A stretch of 64,000 bases of DNA from Sympetrum striolatum (GCA_947579665.1 OX388350.1:88617152-88681151), one strand, 5' to 3'. Positions 1-12,316 are shown, counted from the stretch's first letter. Notes: a model not told the origin generated them from the letters alone. A program made the numbers and translations.

Positions 1-412
1 ATTGTGACGATCTTTAAGATTTTTAAAACTCACTTCCCGATAACATGGAAACATAAAACTAGGCAAGTAGATAGAGATAATGAATATATTTTATGTACCC
101 TATTTAACGTTTCTCTGTTTGTCTTTGGTTAGATCCCAGAGAGCCATTTACATTCCTCAATGCATTTCTGATGGGGATAAAGGAATTATATTTTAGGTCC
201 TTCCCGGAATGATAGCGACTTCAAATTTTCCATTAAATAAGATCAAGTCCTAACAAGTCATAACTGTGCTTTCACATTTGTCCATAGGTCCTGGGTTCGA
301 CACCAGGCGTCTCTAAAATTAGAAATTGCTATGATTTTTAAGATTTTTTTTAATCCCTTCTCAATATCATAGTAACTTAAAACTTCGGCATGTGAAGAGA
401 GATCAAAAATAC

Positions 413-451
<39 letters not shown>

Positions 452-960
452 GCTGTTTTAAGTTTCCCTGTTGGTCCTTGGTTCGATCCCAGAGAGTCCA
501 TTACATTACCCAATGCATTTCAGATGGGGATAACGGAGTCTTAATTTTGGACCTTCTCTACATGATATGGACTTCAAAATTTGAATCAGATAAGTTTTAT
601 TTCTAACAGGGCATCAATTCGCATCTTCAAAAAGATCCTGGGTTCAAAACCAGATGCCTGCTATTTGAGACATGTGACAGGAATTTCTAATTACTTATGA
701 TACAGTTTTGAAAATATTTTCAGCTCATCCCTGTAAGATAGGGAATTCAAAATCACATATTTCCCAGAAAACGCACTCTTCTTTATTTATATTTATAAAA
801 CTATGACTAAAAGTGCATGAGTTTAACGCCAGGTAAGTGCAAATTTCTCCTATTTAAGATAAATTACGGCGATTTTTAAGAATATTATCTATTCCTTTTT
901 TTTATTCTTTTGAGGACCTTCTCGATATGATATCGACTAAAAATTTTTATCATCAATATG
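1..960. repeat. Tandem array of a ~353-bp unit, two and a half copies
   Basis: The block beginning GTCTTTGGTTAGATCCCAGA near 121 recurs near 474 as GTCCTTGGTTCGATCCCAGA, followed both times by the same stretch (CATT...CAATGCATTTC.GATGGGGATAA) and by a 'GGACCTTCTC..ATGATAT.GACTTCAAA' block. A third, weaker copy follows about 720 to 960 (GGACCTTCTCGATATGATAT near 914). Each unit carries tRNA B-box-like words (GGTTCGA..CC; also CCTGGGTTCGACACCAGG near 290 and CCTGGGTTCAAAACCAG near 637), so a tRNA-derived SINE ancestry is possible. A related fragment lies near 17365. The array runs off the left edge. Confidence 0.7.
415..450. repeat. (TA)n microsatellite
   Basis: Uninterrupted TA dinucleotide run inside the second unit of the tandem array. 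A second interrupted (TA)n run lies at about 991-1026. Confidence 0.95.
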
Positions 961-1002
961 CTTGCAGAATGCAAGCAACTTTTACTCATTTTATATATAT
1001 AT

Positions 1003-1034
<32 letters not shown>

Positions 1035-1404
1035 TGCACCAAAAATTGTAAATAACCACTTCCATTAACCTTAACCTCTTAATACTTAAATTTTAGTAGA
1101 AGGGAAGCCTGATTCATAATGAAATTGCACACCAAAAGCTAAAACCTATTGTTTCCTGATTATTCTAATTTTCTCCCGAACATGTTGATTATTTTATTTA
1201 AATATGATGCAATATCATAAAAGTTATATTTTTGTATTGTAAGGTCTTGAATGTCTTGACTAAGGTTCCCAAAAACCAAAAATCTAAAAAAATATAAATG
1301 ACAACAATGGGAAAAATTATAAATATTCAACTTCAGATATACAAGCAGTTTGTCAAAATAAAAATATCAAAAACATTCTTAAGTTATAAAGCAAATCCTC
1401 AAAC

Positions 1405-1627
1405 CTGCATATCAACAGCTTTGTCTCCAGGCCTTTTAGTCCATTCCCAAGACACAATTCCTCTGTCATCTGTACTCCTGTTTCCATAAAGTGTAACAGC
1501 ATTGTGTGGCAAATAAACGATAACATCTTGTCCAGCATTTGCTTCAGGGGGGTAGTCCCTTTCTTTCACGACCTCCACTTTCCCAACTGCTGAACTTTCA
1601 GCACCATCAGAATCCACTACGGTCAAT
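1405..1627 (-). CDS. KIAA0319L: KIAA0319-like, exon closing PKD2 and opening PKD3
   Basis: Read on the minus strand, the exon follows the acceptor CGATAG at 1628-1629 and ends before the donor GTTTGAG (GT at 1403-1404). It has 223 nt: one base completes the Lys codon begun in the exon at 9.1 kb, then 74 codons follow, ending in phase 0. The protein starts LTVVDSDGAESSAVGKVEVV, the last strands of a PKD domain. It continues with DYPPEANAGQDV, LPHNAVTLYGN and SWEWTKRPG, the start of the next one. The WEW (W.W) core and the PP.A.AG linker are typical of this family's PKD repeats. The next exon lies beyond the left edge. Codon 74 ends exactly at the splice site, a usual boundary for these modules. 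Confidence 0.9.
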
Positions 1628-3291
1628 CTATCGATAAATACAAATATTAAATAAAATAATTATTACATAAATGAATATAAATTAACTGTGTATTAATTCA
1701 TTAAAATAAGACATTAATATGTAATTACGTGAGAAGTCCACTATAACAAGAGTTGACAAAAATCGGGAAAGTACTCGTAATAACGCATACTCGTTATAGC
1801 CGATTTCTAGCACTAAAAGTCCGTCCTCTTGAATCCAAGAGCAGGGAGTGCGGCACAATGGGACTGCAGGGTTTTTAATCCTTACGCTAATTCGTAAAAA
1901 AAGTACGTTCGTGTCAAAAATACCATACTTACTCAAAAATAACACACACCCTTTTGGTCCAATTCTCGTCATACTCTTTATAGCAGACTTCAACTGCACT
2001 AGATAGGCACCCAAGTACAGCTTTGACATCAATTTTCGGTCAAAATCTGGTATTTTTATTTAACTTCTGGGTAGCTGAATGGCCAGATAAATAAATATAT
2101 TTACATATTTATGCACAAATGTTTATTAATCAGGTTTGTTCAGTTAGACCAATTGAAAAATGGATGGGAAAAGTTGAATTTTGCTTATGATTCTTTTTCA
2201 AAACAAACCGTTTCCCTGACAAAAATTAAAATGTTTGCACAAACTTCTGAAAAATACGTAGTCCAAACAAGGAGATGTTTATATGGGATAGCAAACTCTG
2301 GTGCACAAGACGAACTGCTATGTATCCTTTCGCAGATACCGAAAATAACTATTTTGCACAGTCTTTCTTACACAAATGAATATAGTAGAGCCTGAGTGGG
2401 GAAGGTACACATACAGAAATGAGATGGTTAATTTCCATTACCCAAAGGCATCATTGACAATAATAAGTAAGTACAGAATCATCATATTTCTTGTCACTGT
2501 ATGTTTTTTCTGGACTATGAGAATTCCTAACCCTCATTGCTTGACTAGACGATTTTTTTATATTGCTGTCAATGTCTGACAACATAAAGATGACATGATG
2601 TAGCCACATGAAATCTCTTGTCCAAAACCAATATTTTAGGAGATGTAGGAGTTCTTACCACCAGAATGAATCATTCTTATGCTAAAAAATTACAGCAATA
2701 CGTCTTAAAACTTCAAACTCAAAAACAATTATGATGTGATGGGTAGGAAGAATCATTCTTGCAAAATGTATTGGAATGTAGGAGAAGTCATACAAATAAA
2801 ATTGATAACTCAACAAATATTTGGATAAAACAGTTGACATTTGTAGGCAAAATGAAAAACATATTAATCTCCAGCTACTGAAAAGAAAAGATTTTGAAAC
2901 CTAACGTAAAGGGTATTATTTCTTGAAATAACATTGTAGTGCATACCATACAAAACAATGTGAGCGCTGAACAGTTAAAGATAAGAAACTCTATTCCGTC
3001 TAATACACACCATTTTAAAGTGTAAGTCTCCTACTTCTTGCTAAAAATAGATTAACAAATGAAAAATACACCATTTGATCAAAAAATTGAATTCAAATTT
3101 GAATTTGCCTAAAGAGTACATTACTGGATGTGTAGATATTGATATCTATCGATAAAAATTAGGTATATCAAAATGGTCACTTTTTGCATAACCTCTTACT
3201 TTTTTATACCAATTTTTTGTTTTAATTTAGTGTGTAAATGTATACAGCTGCGGTAAGAATCTAAGTGTGATTTGTACTTTTACCAGAAATT
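1628..3291. other. Intronic stretch, unassigned
   Basis: AT-rich sequence in the 7.4-kb intron between the PKD3 and PKD2 exons. Around 1725-1800 there are decayed words (ACTATAACAAG, CTCGTTATAGCCG) resembling pogo/Tigger termini; a similar AAGTCTGTTATAACAAG occurs near 28557. No convincing gene; the 60-120 codon frames here are not exon-like. Confidence 0.4.
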
Positions 3292-3447
3292 TTATTTTCA
3301 ACAAAACAGTTACATACCTGTTTTTTCAAACAATTTATCATCTTCTTCTGGTGAAAATACTCTAAAAACCAGAAAAATAAAAATCTTCCCCAGAAGATGA
3401 CTATTAATCATTAGAAACTGGTTGCATAACTGTTTTGTTGAAAATAA
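3292..3447. repeat. Foldback (hairpin) element, 156 bp
   Basis: The 21-bp arm TTATTTTCAACAAAACAGTT(A) at 3292-3312 returns exactly inverted at 3427-3447. A second nested pair (CATCTTCTTCTGG near 3340, CCAGAAGATG near 3391) extends the stem. No coding content. It resembles a small foldback or MITE; I see no clear target duplication. Confidence 0.75.
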
Positions 3448-4566
3448 CATTTATAATAGAAGTACTTTTCACTCACAGATTCCATTATAGATTACCAGAA
3501 CACCTCGCCTGATTCTGTAAGTATAGTGTTCATTACATCATGTGTCAAATACATTTGTACCACTTTCTTTTAATCAAATTGCATGCACTCCAGCGAAAAT
3601 TTGTGCAAATATTTTGCACAGGCAGCTAGTATGCATGCACTGGCAAGTCTAACAACAAGTGAAAATGAAGATTTTCTCTCTTTTAATTGTTTACTTTATC
3701 TCCACTTTAAAATCAGTATTTTCTTCATATGGGCATAAACAACCTTTCAAGATAATCAATTGCTTTCAGAATTGAAGAGATCATTCCACGTGCACAAGAT
3801 GGCTCTCTGTTGTCATATTGAAATTTTGTGGGATGTTCTTAATTTGTTTTTATTTGTGTCTTTGATATGTTGGTAGTCATGTCCTGACTTCCGGTCACAT
3901 TTTTGGATTCTGTTATTGCATTATGCTCGACCACAGGGGTCACAGAGGTAGTATTACTATCCTTACTATTTCCCTCTAGCGCCCAAAAGTGAAGCCAGGG
4001 GTAAAGCGGCAGATTGCGCATTTAGCCATGCTGGGTTGCACTTTTTGTATCTCCCTATACCAATACATTGTTTTTTCGTGATTTTGCGGCTTTGATACTG
4101 AGTTATCAAGGATTGATCGAGTAATTCGAACGTTTTGAAACACAAAATGTATTTTGAACAATGCGTAGCACGAAACAATTTTGTTATTTTCGCGTTTCTA
4201 AAGGTTTTATAGGTAAATAAGCAGGGGCCTGTTTCTGCTTGCAGCATGGTCAATTGCTGTGCATCAGAACAGCCGCCCCCACAAAATTTTCCAAACTAGA
4301 ATCTATGCATCTTCCTTAATTTTATTATTTCATTCATTGTCTGAACTCTATGAAGCAAAACAAACGTCAGTATTAATCCACGGCGTTTTAATGAACATTT
4401 CATTGTGCTCTCGGCTGCACCTGCAGGTCTTGCATGGTATACAAGTTCTCGTATTCATCATTTTGACAACTTTTACTGCATTGAGCCCTAATTATGAATT
4501 AGAACAAACATTTGCACAAGCAGAAAATCTCTAATTACCCTGATAAGCTATTATAATGTAGGAATA

Positions 4567-5088
4567 GAAATAAAAAACACTGTGTCGAAAATTCCACTTA
4601 AGTTTTTAATGTACGACCGGTTTCAGACAATTCTGTCCATCATCAGGCACAGAGACCGCAACTGCATTGAATATATACAAAACAGTGACCAGTAGGGAAG
4701 CAAGGTCAGAGAGGGGGGGAAGGGTTAGGGATATTAGGTGAGGGAAGCAGCGGAAGGAAGCAAACAGTAGATAAAAGTGGAGAGTGATAAGGAAAGATGT
4801 GAATGTTAATCAGCGTATAATTGTGGTGTATGTGGTGTAGAATTTCTAATTGCTCCAAGTAATTAAGTTTATTTCCTTTAGAACGGCTATGGAGGAGGGT
4901 GTTGGTAAAGTCTGAATGGTGTTTATTGTCGAGTAAATGTTTAGCGAAATGTGAGGTATTGGAACCATTTAGGAAAGACTGTTTATATTATTTAGTTCGA
5001 ATGTGTAATTTTCTCCTAGTTTGTCCTATGTATATTGCATTACAGTCTTTACAATTTAATTTATATATACCAGATTTTTGTGGTAAAA
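4567..5088 (-). mobile_element. Penelope-like retroelement, 3' end with GIY-YIG remnant
   Basis: The minus strand near 5070-4990 reads GIYKLNC.DCNAIYIGQTRRK, the start of a GIY-YIG endonuclease as carried at the C terminus of Penelope-like elements. It continues H.KHLLDN.HH, NTLLHSRSKGNKLNYLEQLEI before running into noncoding sequence. Near 4650-4610 follows the typical tail block CTGATGATGGACAGAATTGT then GAAACCGGTCGTACATTAAA, a hallmark of the Penelope 3' region. At least one stop interrupts the frame after HIRTK. The reverse transcriptase part is absent. At about 5089 it abuts a Tigger fragment. Confidence 0.75.
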
Positions 5089-5385
5089 CAGCTAGTGCTG
5101 ACATAAAACAAACTAGTGAAATAATGACCAAATGGAAACTGAACGAGATAGCTCAGACTCGAGGATAAGAAACGAAACATGAGACATAAATGTATAAAAT
5201 TACTGCCTCCCATCAAAAATTATTAAACAGATGCCCAAAATTTTGTACATGATAATAAGAGCCATTCCCAGAGAAGATTTGTTTAATTTTTATCATTTTT
5301 TGAAATTACACTTAAAAAAAAAAATTTGGTCGTAACTTCGGACTTATAAGTTGTACGTTCGTAAGTCTGTCAGTCTGAATTTTCA
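5089..5385 (+). mobile_element. Tigger family C, right-end fragment
   Basis: Nearly identical to the right part of the element at 10077-12054: the shared blocks include CCAAATGGAAACTGAAC, ATAGCTCAGACTCG, AATAAGAGCCAT and TTTGGTCGTAACTTCGGAC, ending in CGTTCGTAAGTCTGTCAGTC (decayed terminal repeat). The first ~100 bp, from GCTAGTGCTGACATAAAACA, are almost the same as 15625-15720, so those two copies share a breakpoint. No coding sequence. Confidence 0.75.
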
Positions 5386-5947
5386 TACGTCATTTTGGTA
5401 CAGAATAGAGAAAAATGAATATTTCATTTATTTCTGTCACAGACTTGATCATGGCTGTGATGAAATGAAAGCTACTGAGATATGAGTGGATAATTGTACA
5501 GATCTCTCCTTACATTCTGACAAGTGTTACCCATTGCGATTCACTTGTGGGTTCCGCTTACAGCATTCAGGCTCAGCGAGGAAAGCAAAACTAACTATCT
5601 CTAACACACTCTTTAACCTGCCTAGTAAACCTCATTCCTCTCTGCATTCTCTTATGAAAAAGACTGGGCTATGGGCTGAGTACTTTACAGACATTTAGAA
5701 AACACAGCATCCACTATGGTAATAAGAGGAAGAATATTATTATTATATTAGAACCAAAGGTAGAGTGTCAACACTGAAATATCTATCTAAGAAACCTCGA
5801 CTAAAAGATAAATCAATTTTTTAAAAAGGTTCAACCTTAGTGCTATCTTTATATTTTTAGAATTCAAATAAAATTAAGAAATGATATCAGTAATATCTTT
5901 TATCCTAAACCCTCAAAGAGTTAATTTTTAGAAGAAATTCTATTCTA

Positions 5948-8775
5948 CAGTGAAACCTGCCTCAACGGCCACCTCCCTTAAGCGGTCACCTCCTCAAGCG
6001 GCCATTTTTTTTCGGGAACGGAACAAATATCCCGTATAAACAATGGAAATTTCACCTCCTTTCAGCAGTCACCTCCTTCAGCGGCCAGCGGTCACTCTAT
6101 GTTAGGCCTGCGGCCACTATTTCCGCGACCAGAAACCCTTCTTGCTTTCGAAGATTTCCGATTTTTCTTCAAACAAACTTATTTACTAAGACGCCACTAT
6201 GTCGTATATAGTTTATATATAGTTCTTGGTGTTAGAAATCATAGAAATCTTCATCAGCATTTTAGTCTATCATGAGGCTCTCTTGAGTTGGATGATGCTG
6301 TCGCAAAGAAGCCCAGACACCATTAATTTTGTGACGACCCGCTGCTGACAACAGTTAATAAACCAAGAGTAAAATAGAGAAGATTTATTTCTGTGACAGT
6401 CCATTGTCCCATGCACAGAGTCGGAGAGCAAGTGAGTACCACTGTATTTGGATGAGGAAGAAGGATGCGACCTCAGGTCTTTCGACCAAAGAAATCGCTA
6501 TGAAAAATGCCCCTCGTGTGCAGAAGCACACAATGCTTTTATTTTCTGTCAGTGTTTTCCAATCCACTTTACTTCCAAAATAAAGGAATGTTTGGGATGA
6601 GCAGTAAGGTGATGACATGAGCATACGTAATTTTTTGTACTGCGGGTATTTGAACAGGTGTAAATAGGGAAGAAACCGAGTGATTAATTCGGATACTCTC
6701 AGTTTCTTACTTCATACTGTCTCTAGCGTTCAACCGAATTCTTTCAGTAATATACAGCAGTAGTCAGTGAAATCGGTAAAATGAGCAGAGGCAAGAACAA
6801 ACTCGTCCTGACTCTCGAAAAGAGAAGGAAAGTTATTTTGGAGAGTAAGAATGGAACTTTGGCAAGAAAATTGGCTATTACTTTTAGTTGTGGAAGGACA
6901 CAAATAATTAACATTTTGAAAAACGTAAGCTCCATTTCGAAGGACAATAAGAATCGCGCAATGAAAATGAAGAGATCGACGAGTGTTGAGAATGAATGAG
7001 GTTGTGTACAAGTGGTTTACGAGTGCGCGAGCAAAGAGATTACCTGTGAGTGGACCGATGATCCAAGAGAAAGCTCGAGAAATAGCAAACGAATTGGAGG
7101 TGAATAATTTTGTTGCCAGCAATGGTTGGTTAGAGTGTTTGTAGGAGATGTAAATCCGAAGAATGTCGACGATTGGAAGAAAAAATTACCATCCATTTTA
7201 GATGTTTATGCCCCTCGTGACATATTTAATGTTAACGAGAGTGGCATTTTTTATCGGTCAATACCTAAAAAATCCCATACCCTCAGCAATGAGATGTGCA
7301 AAGGAGGAAAGATGTCTATAGAAAGATTAACACTGCTGTTGTGCTGTAATGCGGTGGGAGAGAGAGAGAAACTGTTGATAATAGGGAAATCTCTGAGACC
7401 TCGTTGTTTTAAAAGAATTGATGCCCAACAGTTAGTAGTAAAATGGCATACAAATAGAAGGGCATGGATGACATCGGCAATTTTCGAATCTTGGCTGAAG
7501 GACTTTAATGCTAAGATGCTCTATGAACAGCGGAAGGTGATTCTGTTGCTTGACAATGCCCCATGCCATACAAGCGTTTCCCTTACAAATGCTAAGTCGT
7601 TGTTTCTGCCTCCAAATACAACTGCCAACTTACAGCCACTAAACCAAGGGATTATACAGTCGTTTAAGCTCCAATATCGGAAGCGAGTTCTACGATCCCT
7701 TGTTTCCAGGATGGACAAAACCGACAGCGTCTCCGATTTATTAAAGCTCTTAAATGTTAGTGATGCTCTGTCCTGGTCAATTTCATCAAGGAATGCAGTT
7801 ACTGGAGGTATCGTCAAAATGTGCTTTGGGATATGTGGTATAATCACCAACAGGATTGACGAAGAAGCATCGCAAGAAGAACTGAGAGAGAGTGAGGAAT
7901 TGCAGTCACTTGCGAGAATTCTGGGGACATCATACGATGTGGATGAAGAATTGGAAAATATTGACTGCTACGATGATCTGAGTGGAGACTGGGAGGTTAG
8001 ACTGATGGAAGACCATCAAGGTAATGACTAAATAATATTTAATTCGTGAGCATTTGAAATGAAAAAGAGAAAACAAGGACCGATATCGATGACAGTATTC
8101 ATTCGCTAAGTAGAAATAATTTCAATAATTTACGATATTTTTTGATTAATCACATATATTACCTTAATTCATATATCGTTATTATATTTGAAACTATTTC
8201 AGAGAGCTACTTCTATGTTTCTAGTTTATTTAAATTTTCATTTATACTCGGAGAGCTGCCTTGTTGATAAGTAATACATAATAATAGTATGATGTATAAC
8301 TAATAATAGTATATATTTTCGCAGGAGTGAGCACATCTAAAAAAGACGAAACCATAAGCACTATTTTCGTAGAAGGTGAAGATGATGATGACAATGAACC
8401 ATAGTGTTCAATAGCTGGAGTGCAAAATCTACGAGGCATGCAGTCTCTCTGTGAAGGGTTAGATCAGCAGTTTGGGTAGAACACGTAAAAACACTTAGAA
8501 ATATTAATAGACTCTATTGAACTTTCTTCCGACAAGCAGAAGTGTTTTAATTCTAAACAATCAACAATAAAAGACTATTTTGTTAATTTAAAACGTTAAT
8601 ACAAATAAAAAAGTTTAAAAGTAGTATAATTATTTATCCTAAGCATAAACGTTCAAATCCATCCATTCCATGGGTTCCTTCAGGCAAAATAACTTCACCT
8701 CTATTCAACGGCCACCTCCTTAAGCGGCCATTATTTTTTGTCCCCATTGGTGGCAGCTGAATAAAGGTTTCACTG
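5948..8775 (+). mobile_element. Tigger/pogo DNA transposon, full length (family A)
   Basis: 2,828 bp bounded by TA dinucleotides (5946-5947 and 8776-8777). The left end reads CAGTGAAACCTGCCTCAACG; the right end read inverted starts CAGTGAAACC. Subterminal words CGGCCACCTCC.TTAAGCGG occur at both ends (5970-6005 and 8710-8735) and as extra copies at 6065-6110, probably transposase binding sites. It carries a transposase pseudogene (6781-8031). Pogo-type elements insert at TA, as seen here. It sits in the intron between the PKD3 and PKD2 exons, opposite in direction to the host gene. Confidence 0.92.
6781..8031 (+). pseudogene. Tigger family A transposase, frameshifted, catalytic Asp lost
   Basis: This encodes a CENP-B-like helix-turn-helix start (TLARKLAITFSCGRTQIINI, 6781-6999). 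The reading frame then shifts near 6990 to the second, Tc5-type DNA-binding part (NEVVYKWFTSARAKRLPVSG ... NGWLE, to about 7140). It then returns to a 301-codon DDE nuclease segment (7126-8031). The second catalytic Asp is intact in LLLDNAPCH (residue 143). The first is Asn in NVNESG (codon 7234-7236) and the third is Asn in LQPLNQGI (codon 7642-7644). The D/D spacing of ~30 fits pogo/Tigger. The C-terminal acidic tail ends normally. With two frame breaks and two lost catalytic residues it is not an active transposase. Confidence 0.88.
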
Positions 8776-9075
8776 TATTTAAATTCTCATCGTAATCAAG
8801 TCCTACACCTGAGTAAAGCTAAATTTTAAGAAGTATGAGTGATCCAATATGAATTTTAGAGAGCGTTTTCACTGCTCACACTGAAGGTAAGACATTTGCT
8901 GGCCTTTCAGTAAGAGCTATAAAGTAAGAGCTAACATTGATCTATACATTGGCAATATGTTTTATTGTTGCTATGAATATAACGGCAGAGTTTTACAAAA
9001 AATTACTAAAATCTTGTTTTCCCTAGTTCAGTTTAGTGGAGAATAACTCGAATATTACATACACTCCTTACTTAC

Positions 9076-9304
9076 TTGAATGTGTAATTTCCAGGTAGAG
9101 AAAGGTTATCAAGCTGAAGAGTGTTGGTAGCAGGAAGATGTGGTTGGTATCCCAAAGGCCCTTGCTGTAATTCCCAGCGCCAGCTGATGATCAGATCATC
9201 GTCAGAAGATGCGGAGCCATCAAGGACTGCTCCAGAGTTTGGAAGATGGACCACTTGAGTAATGGGGGTTACTCTTGCAATTGGAGGGCTATTTATGCGA
9301 TTAG
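9076..9304 (-). CDS. KIAA0319L: KIAA0319-like, PKD2 exon
   Basis: 229 nt between acceptor TTTTACAG (AG at 9305-9306) and donor GTAAGTAAGG (GT at 9074-9075). The downstream alternative GTAAG would add an in-frame stop, so the first donor is chosen. The first two bases finish the Pro codon begun in the exon at 12.3 kb. The protein reads NRINSPPIARVTPITQVV, then AVLDGSASSDDDLIISWRW and TLQLDNLSLPGNYTF. The DGS.S.DD..I..W.W core and the L...PG.Y.F end define a PKD domain, almost complete in this one exon. It ends with two bases (AA) that pair with A of the next exon to give Lys. Confidence 0.92.
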
Positions 9305-9651
9305 CTGTAAAACAAACATAGATACTGATTTTCTAGATTCAAGATTAAATTCTGATTCTATTTTCTATTTATCTGACAATGGAGTCAATTTCTATCATTT
9401 AAAATATGCCTTGCCAAATTAACTTCCCAAGTGAATGCAAACTTTCCATTCAGGATTCACATAATAGAGTCCCAAAAGAGTAAAGAGGCCAACAAATGGG
9501 ACGATTTTAAATGGTTCCAACTGCATTAGTAATATTGAATTATTCAATAAACTTTGCTGGTTATTTAGATTAGAATTTAACCATTTTAAAATTAAAACCA
9601 CACTTGCCCTTGCTCACAAAGTCCCCAAAATGGGTTGTTAAAATGTTCTGG

Positions 9652-9711
9652 CTGGGTAGCTTCGGTGGTTAAAGCAGCCCCAAAGATAGAGGAACATCAA
9701 TTCCCAGCCCT
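9652..9711 (+). mobile_element. Decayed tRNA-like SINE head
   Basis: GGCTGGGTAGCTTCGGTGGT resembles a tRNA 5' half with an A box, and about 40 bp later GAACATCAATTCCCAGCC resembles a damaged B box whose end (CCCAGCC) pairs with the start (GGCTGGG). No clear tail or target duplication, so this is tentative. Confidence 0.35.
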
Positions 9712-10076
9712 GTCAGACTTTCCTTCCAAATTTTCCAAAGAAACCCTTTTCCAATTACACATTTGTTTTTATAATGCTTGCGATCTCTCAATTTATTTAG
9801 ATTACTAGAAGTGATTTCCCTATGTTGAAGTTACGTTTGGTATAATATTAGGAGGGAGGAAATCAGAAAATTTATAAATAATGGAACAAACAGGAGTTCC
9901 ATCCATTCAGGATGATTTTACTGCGCAAATTGCTTCTGAAATTGTTCCCATTGAGTTGTCAAAATTATTGAGAAGAAAAAGTATTGAAACTGGTTATGGG
10001 TGATTCTACACACAGAGAAACAACAATCGATGCCTATATTTTAAAGTTTTGAACTGCCATAAATTCCATTCATATA

Positions 10077-12054
10077 CAGACTCTCCCCGACTTACGAACA
10101 CGTTACGTTCCGCACATCTGGTCGTAAGTCGAATTGGTCGGAAGTCGGATGTATGATATGAGGTGTAGCATAACTCACCCTCCGTTGATTTCCCTCGTTA
10201 CGCGGAAGAAGAACTGACCTTGTTTCTTATTATATTGTAGGTTTATATTGTAACAGCTCATATCGCTATTTTTTAATGATTTTATCAAAATACCTGAACG
10301 TCTTTCCTTAAAAAAATTACAGCAAAGCACAAGACCTTCAAAATAATACAAATAGGAGTGATTTAGTCCCAGAATTTGTTTTGATAATTTGAGAAATAAT
10401 AGGTTGATTACGAACGCAGAAACAAATACTGAATTAAATTCATATCGCTAACTTCTATCGATGAAAACATGCTCCTAAATCCCAATGAGTATGAAATCGT
10501 TGAATGTAGTTGAAGTCTAAGTTTGCGTATCACTATCTCATCGTTATTTATCAAACATTTACATGGTATATTTATATCCCAAACAGTATGCAATACAGAC
10601 TTCCTCAGACTACATTCTCTGACGCACAGACCAAATGTTTTGGGAGCATACCTAAGGCTTATCTAATCTACTTCATTACTAAAAATTAAGTCGAAAATAT
10701 ATCGAAGAGTTTTGTTTATTCAACTGAGCAGATTTTAAAATACTGCATATCCAGTATGTAATTCGACCGCGCTAGAAGAATTTGCCGAGGGTATCCAATA
10801 CATAGTTCGATGCTGGAAAAATAAGACATTGCCAGACATACTTTCAAAATAATATAGATTTATTAAACAGAACATACTGTAATTGACATATAACTATTAA
10901 AATTTTCAAATGTATCATGTTTGAAGTTGTATTTATTTCACTTCAATAGTCTGTTCACGAGAACCGTTACTTTCAAGGCATGAAGTTCTGTTTAAATTAG
11001 AAGATGAACTTAAGTTGGAGGAAAACACAGGGAAAACATCATCAACATCTCCATCATAGGTTGCGGTAGATTTACTAGTGCAGGGTATCTATGATGTAGG
11101 CGGCGTTACAGAAGTTGGCATATGCAGATCCTTTTTAAAGAAATTGCCTAGTCGAGTCTGGACAGTGATTCTTTTTTTCTCGTTATAAGTTTCTTCATAA
11201 CATCCTAAAGCCTCTTCGATAATTCTCTCCACTTTCTTAAATCGTGCTGTATTTGCATCCATACTTTCAATTGTCTGCAAACCTTCATTGAATTTACTAA
11301 AGGCCAGGGCTAATTTTTTGCAGAAAATGTTTTTGGGCACACAGTTCCATCATCCTTTTCCTCTAACTCAGCTACGTTGGCAGCATTTAACTCTTATCAA
11401 TTCTTCATTAGTCAATTCTTTATCATCAGCTTCAATAAGTTGAATTATATCCCCATTTTCCACTTCTAAATTTAATTCTTTTACCATAAACTCTAGTTTT
11501 TCAGTAATTTCTTCAAATTCTTTCCCTTCCTCAAACCTTTTAAAAGGATGTAGGTAATTTTTAAGCACTTTCTTCCGAATACCTTCTATGCATTGTTCAG
11601 ATACTTCGTTCAATGCAGCAGCTATGTTATGTATGGCATGTAAGCCATATATATATTATGTAATCCATCATGGATGGATGGCTTTCCCCTTTCTTTTAGT
11701 ACTATCTGTAATATCACTGTACCTTTTTCACTAAGAAGACATGGGTTTAATTCCAACTGTAATATCAGAATTTGTCAAATAGCCTGCCTGAATACCAACT
11801 AGTGAAACGACGACCAAATGGAAACTGAACAAAATAGCTCAGACTCGGGAATAAGAAATGAAACATGAGACTTACACATATAAAATTACCGCGTTCTGTT
11901 ACAAAGTGTTATACAGTTGCTCAAAACTTTGTGCACAATAATAAGAGCCATACAAAATGAAAATTTTGTACATTTTTAGTTTGAAATTACACTTTTCAAA
12001 AGATTTTGGTCGTAACTTCGGACGGTTGGAAGTTCGTAAGTCAGGGAGCATCTG
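10077..12054 (-). mobile_element. Tigger family C transposon, internally deleted
   Basis: 1,978 bp flanked by TA (10075-10076 and 12055-12056). The left end is CAGACTCTCCCCGACTTACG and the right end read inverted is CAGATGCTCCCTGACTTACG. It keeps only the C-terminal transposase segment (11089-11613, minus strand). Other copies of the family are at 5089-5385 and 14290-15840. It lies in the intron between the PKD2 and PKD1 exons. Confidence 0.88.
11089..11613 (-). pseudogene. Tigger family C transposase, C-terminal remnant
   Basis: Two adjacent open stretches on the minus strand (11368-11613, then 11089-11340) form the acidic C-terminal tail of a Tigger-type transposase. They contain LEFMVKELNLEVENGDIIQL, then DDKELTNEELIRV, close in pattern to LNLEVDEEDVEELLEEHDRE of the other Tigger at 53.4 kb, followed by a coiled stretch (ARFKKVERIIEEALGCYEE). 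The DNA-binding and DDE domains are missing, and the frame is broken between the two pieces. The similarity to the 53.4-kb copy is visible directly; the identification rests on that pattern. Confidence 0.7.
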
Positions 12055-12316
12055 TATTAATTTAGTGGTAATAATTTTATCTCTGCTGACAAGATTTTTT
12101 TCTTGAACACAAACTCCATGGAATGGAGCAGGAGGGACAGTTGCAAAATAATGCAATTAGGCTGGAATGTTAACATTTTCCTCACGATGAGGATTTTTCC
12201 ACACATAAATAACTCATACATAATTGTGGCAGCATGGCTTGTGTCACGGATATTTCTAAGCTTATTTCATGTCTATCTGGTGAGTGACAGTAGAATTTAA
12301 ATAAATCAGTGCTCAC

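Noticed and set aside
3839..4253. Minus-strand frames with NPAWLNAQSAALPLASLL
   Set aside because: Composition is gene-like for ~40 codons, but I recognise no family and see no fitting splice signals in phase with the PKD gene; probably repeat debris.
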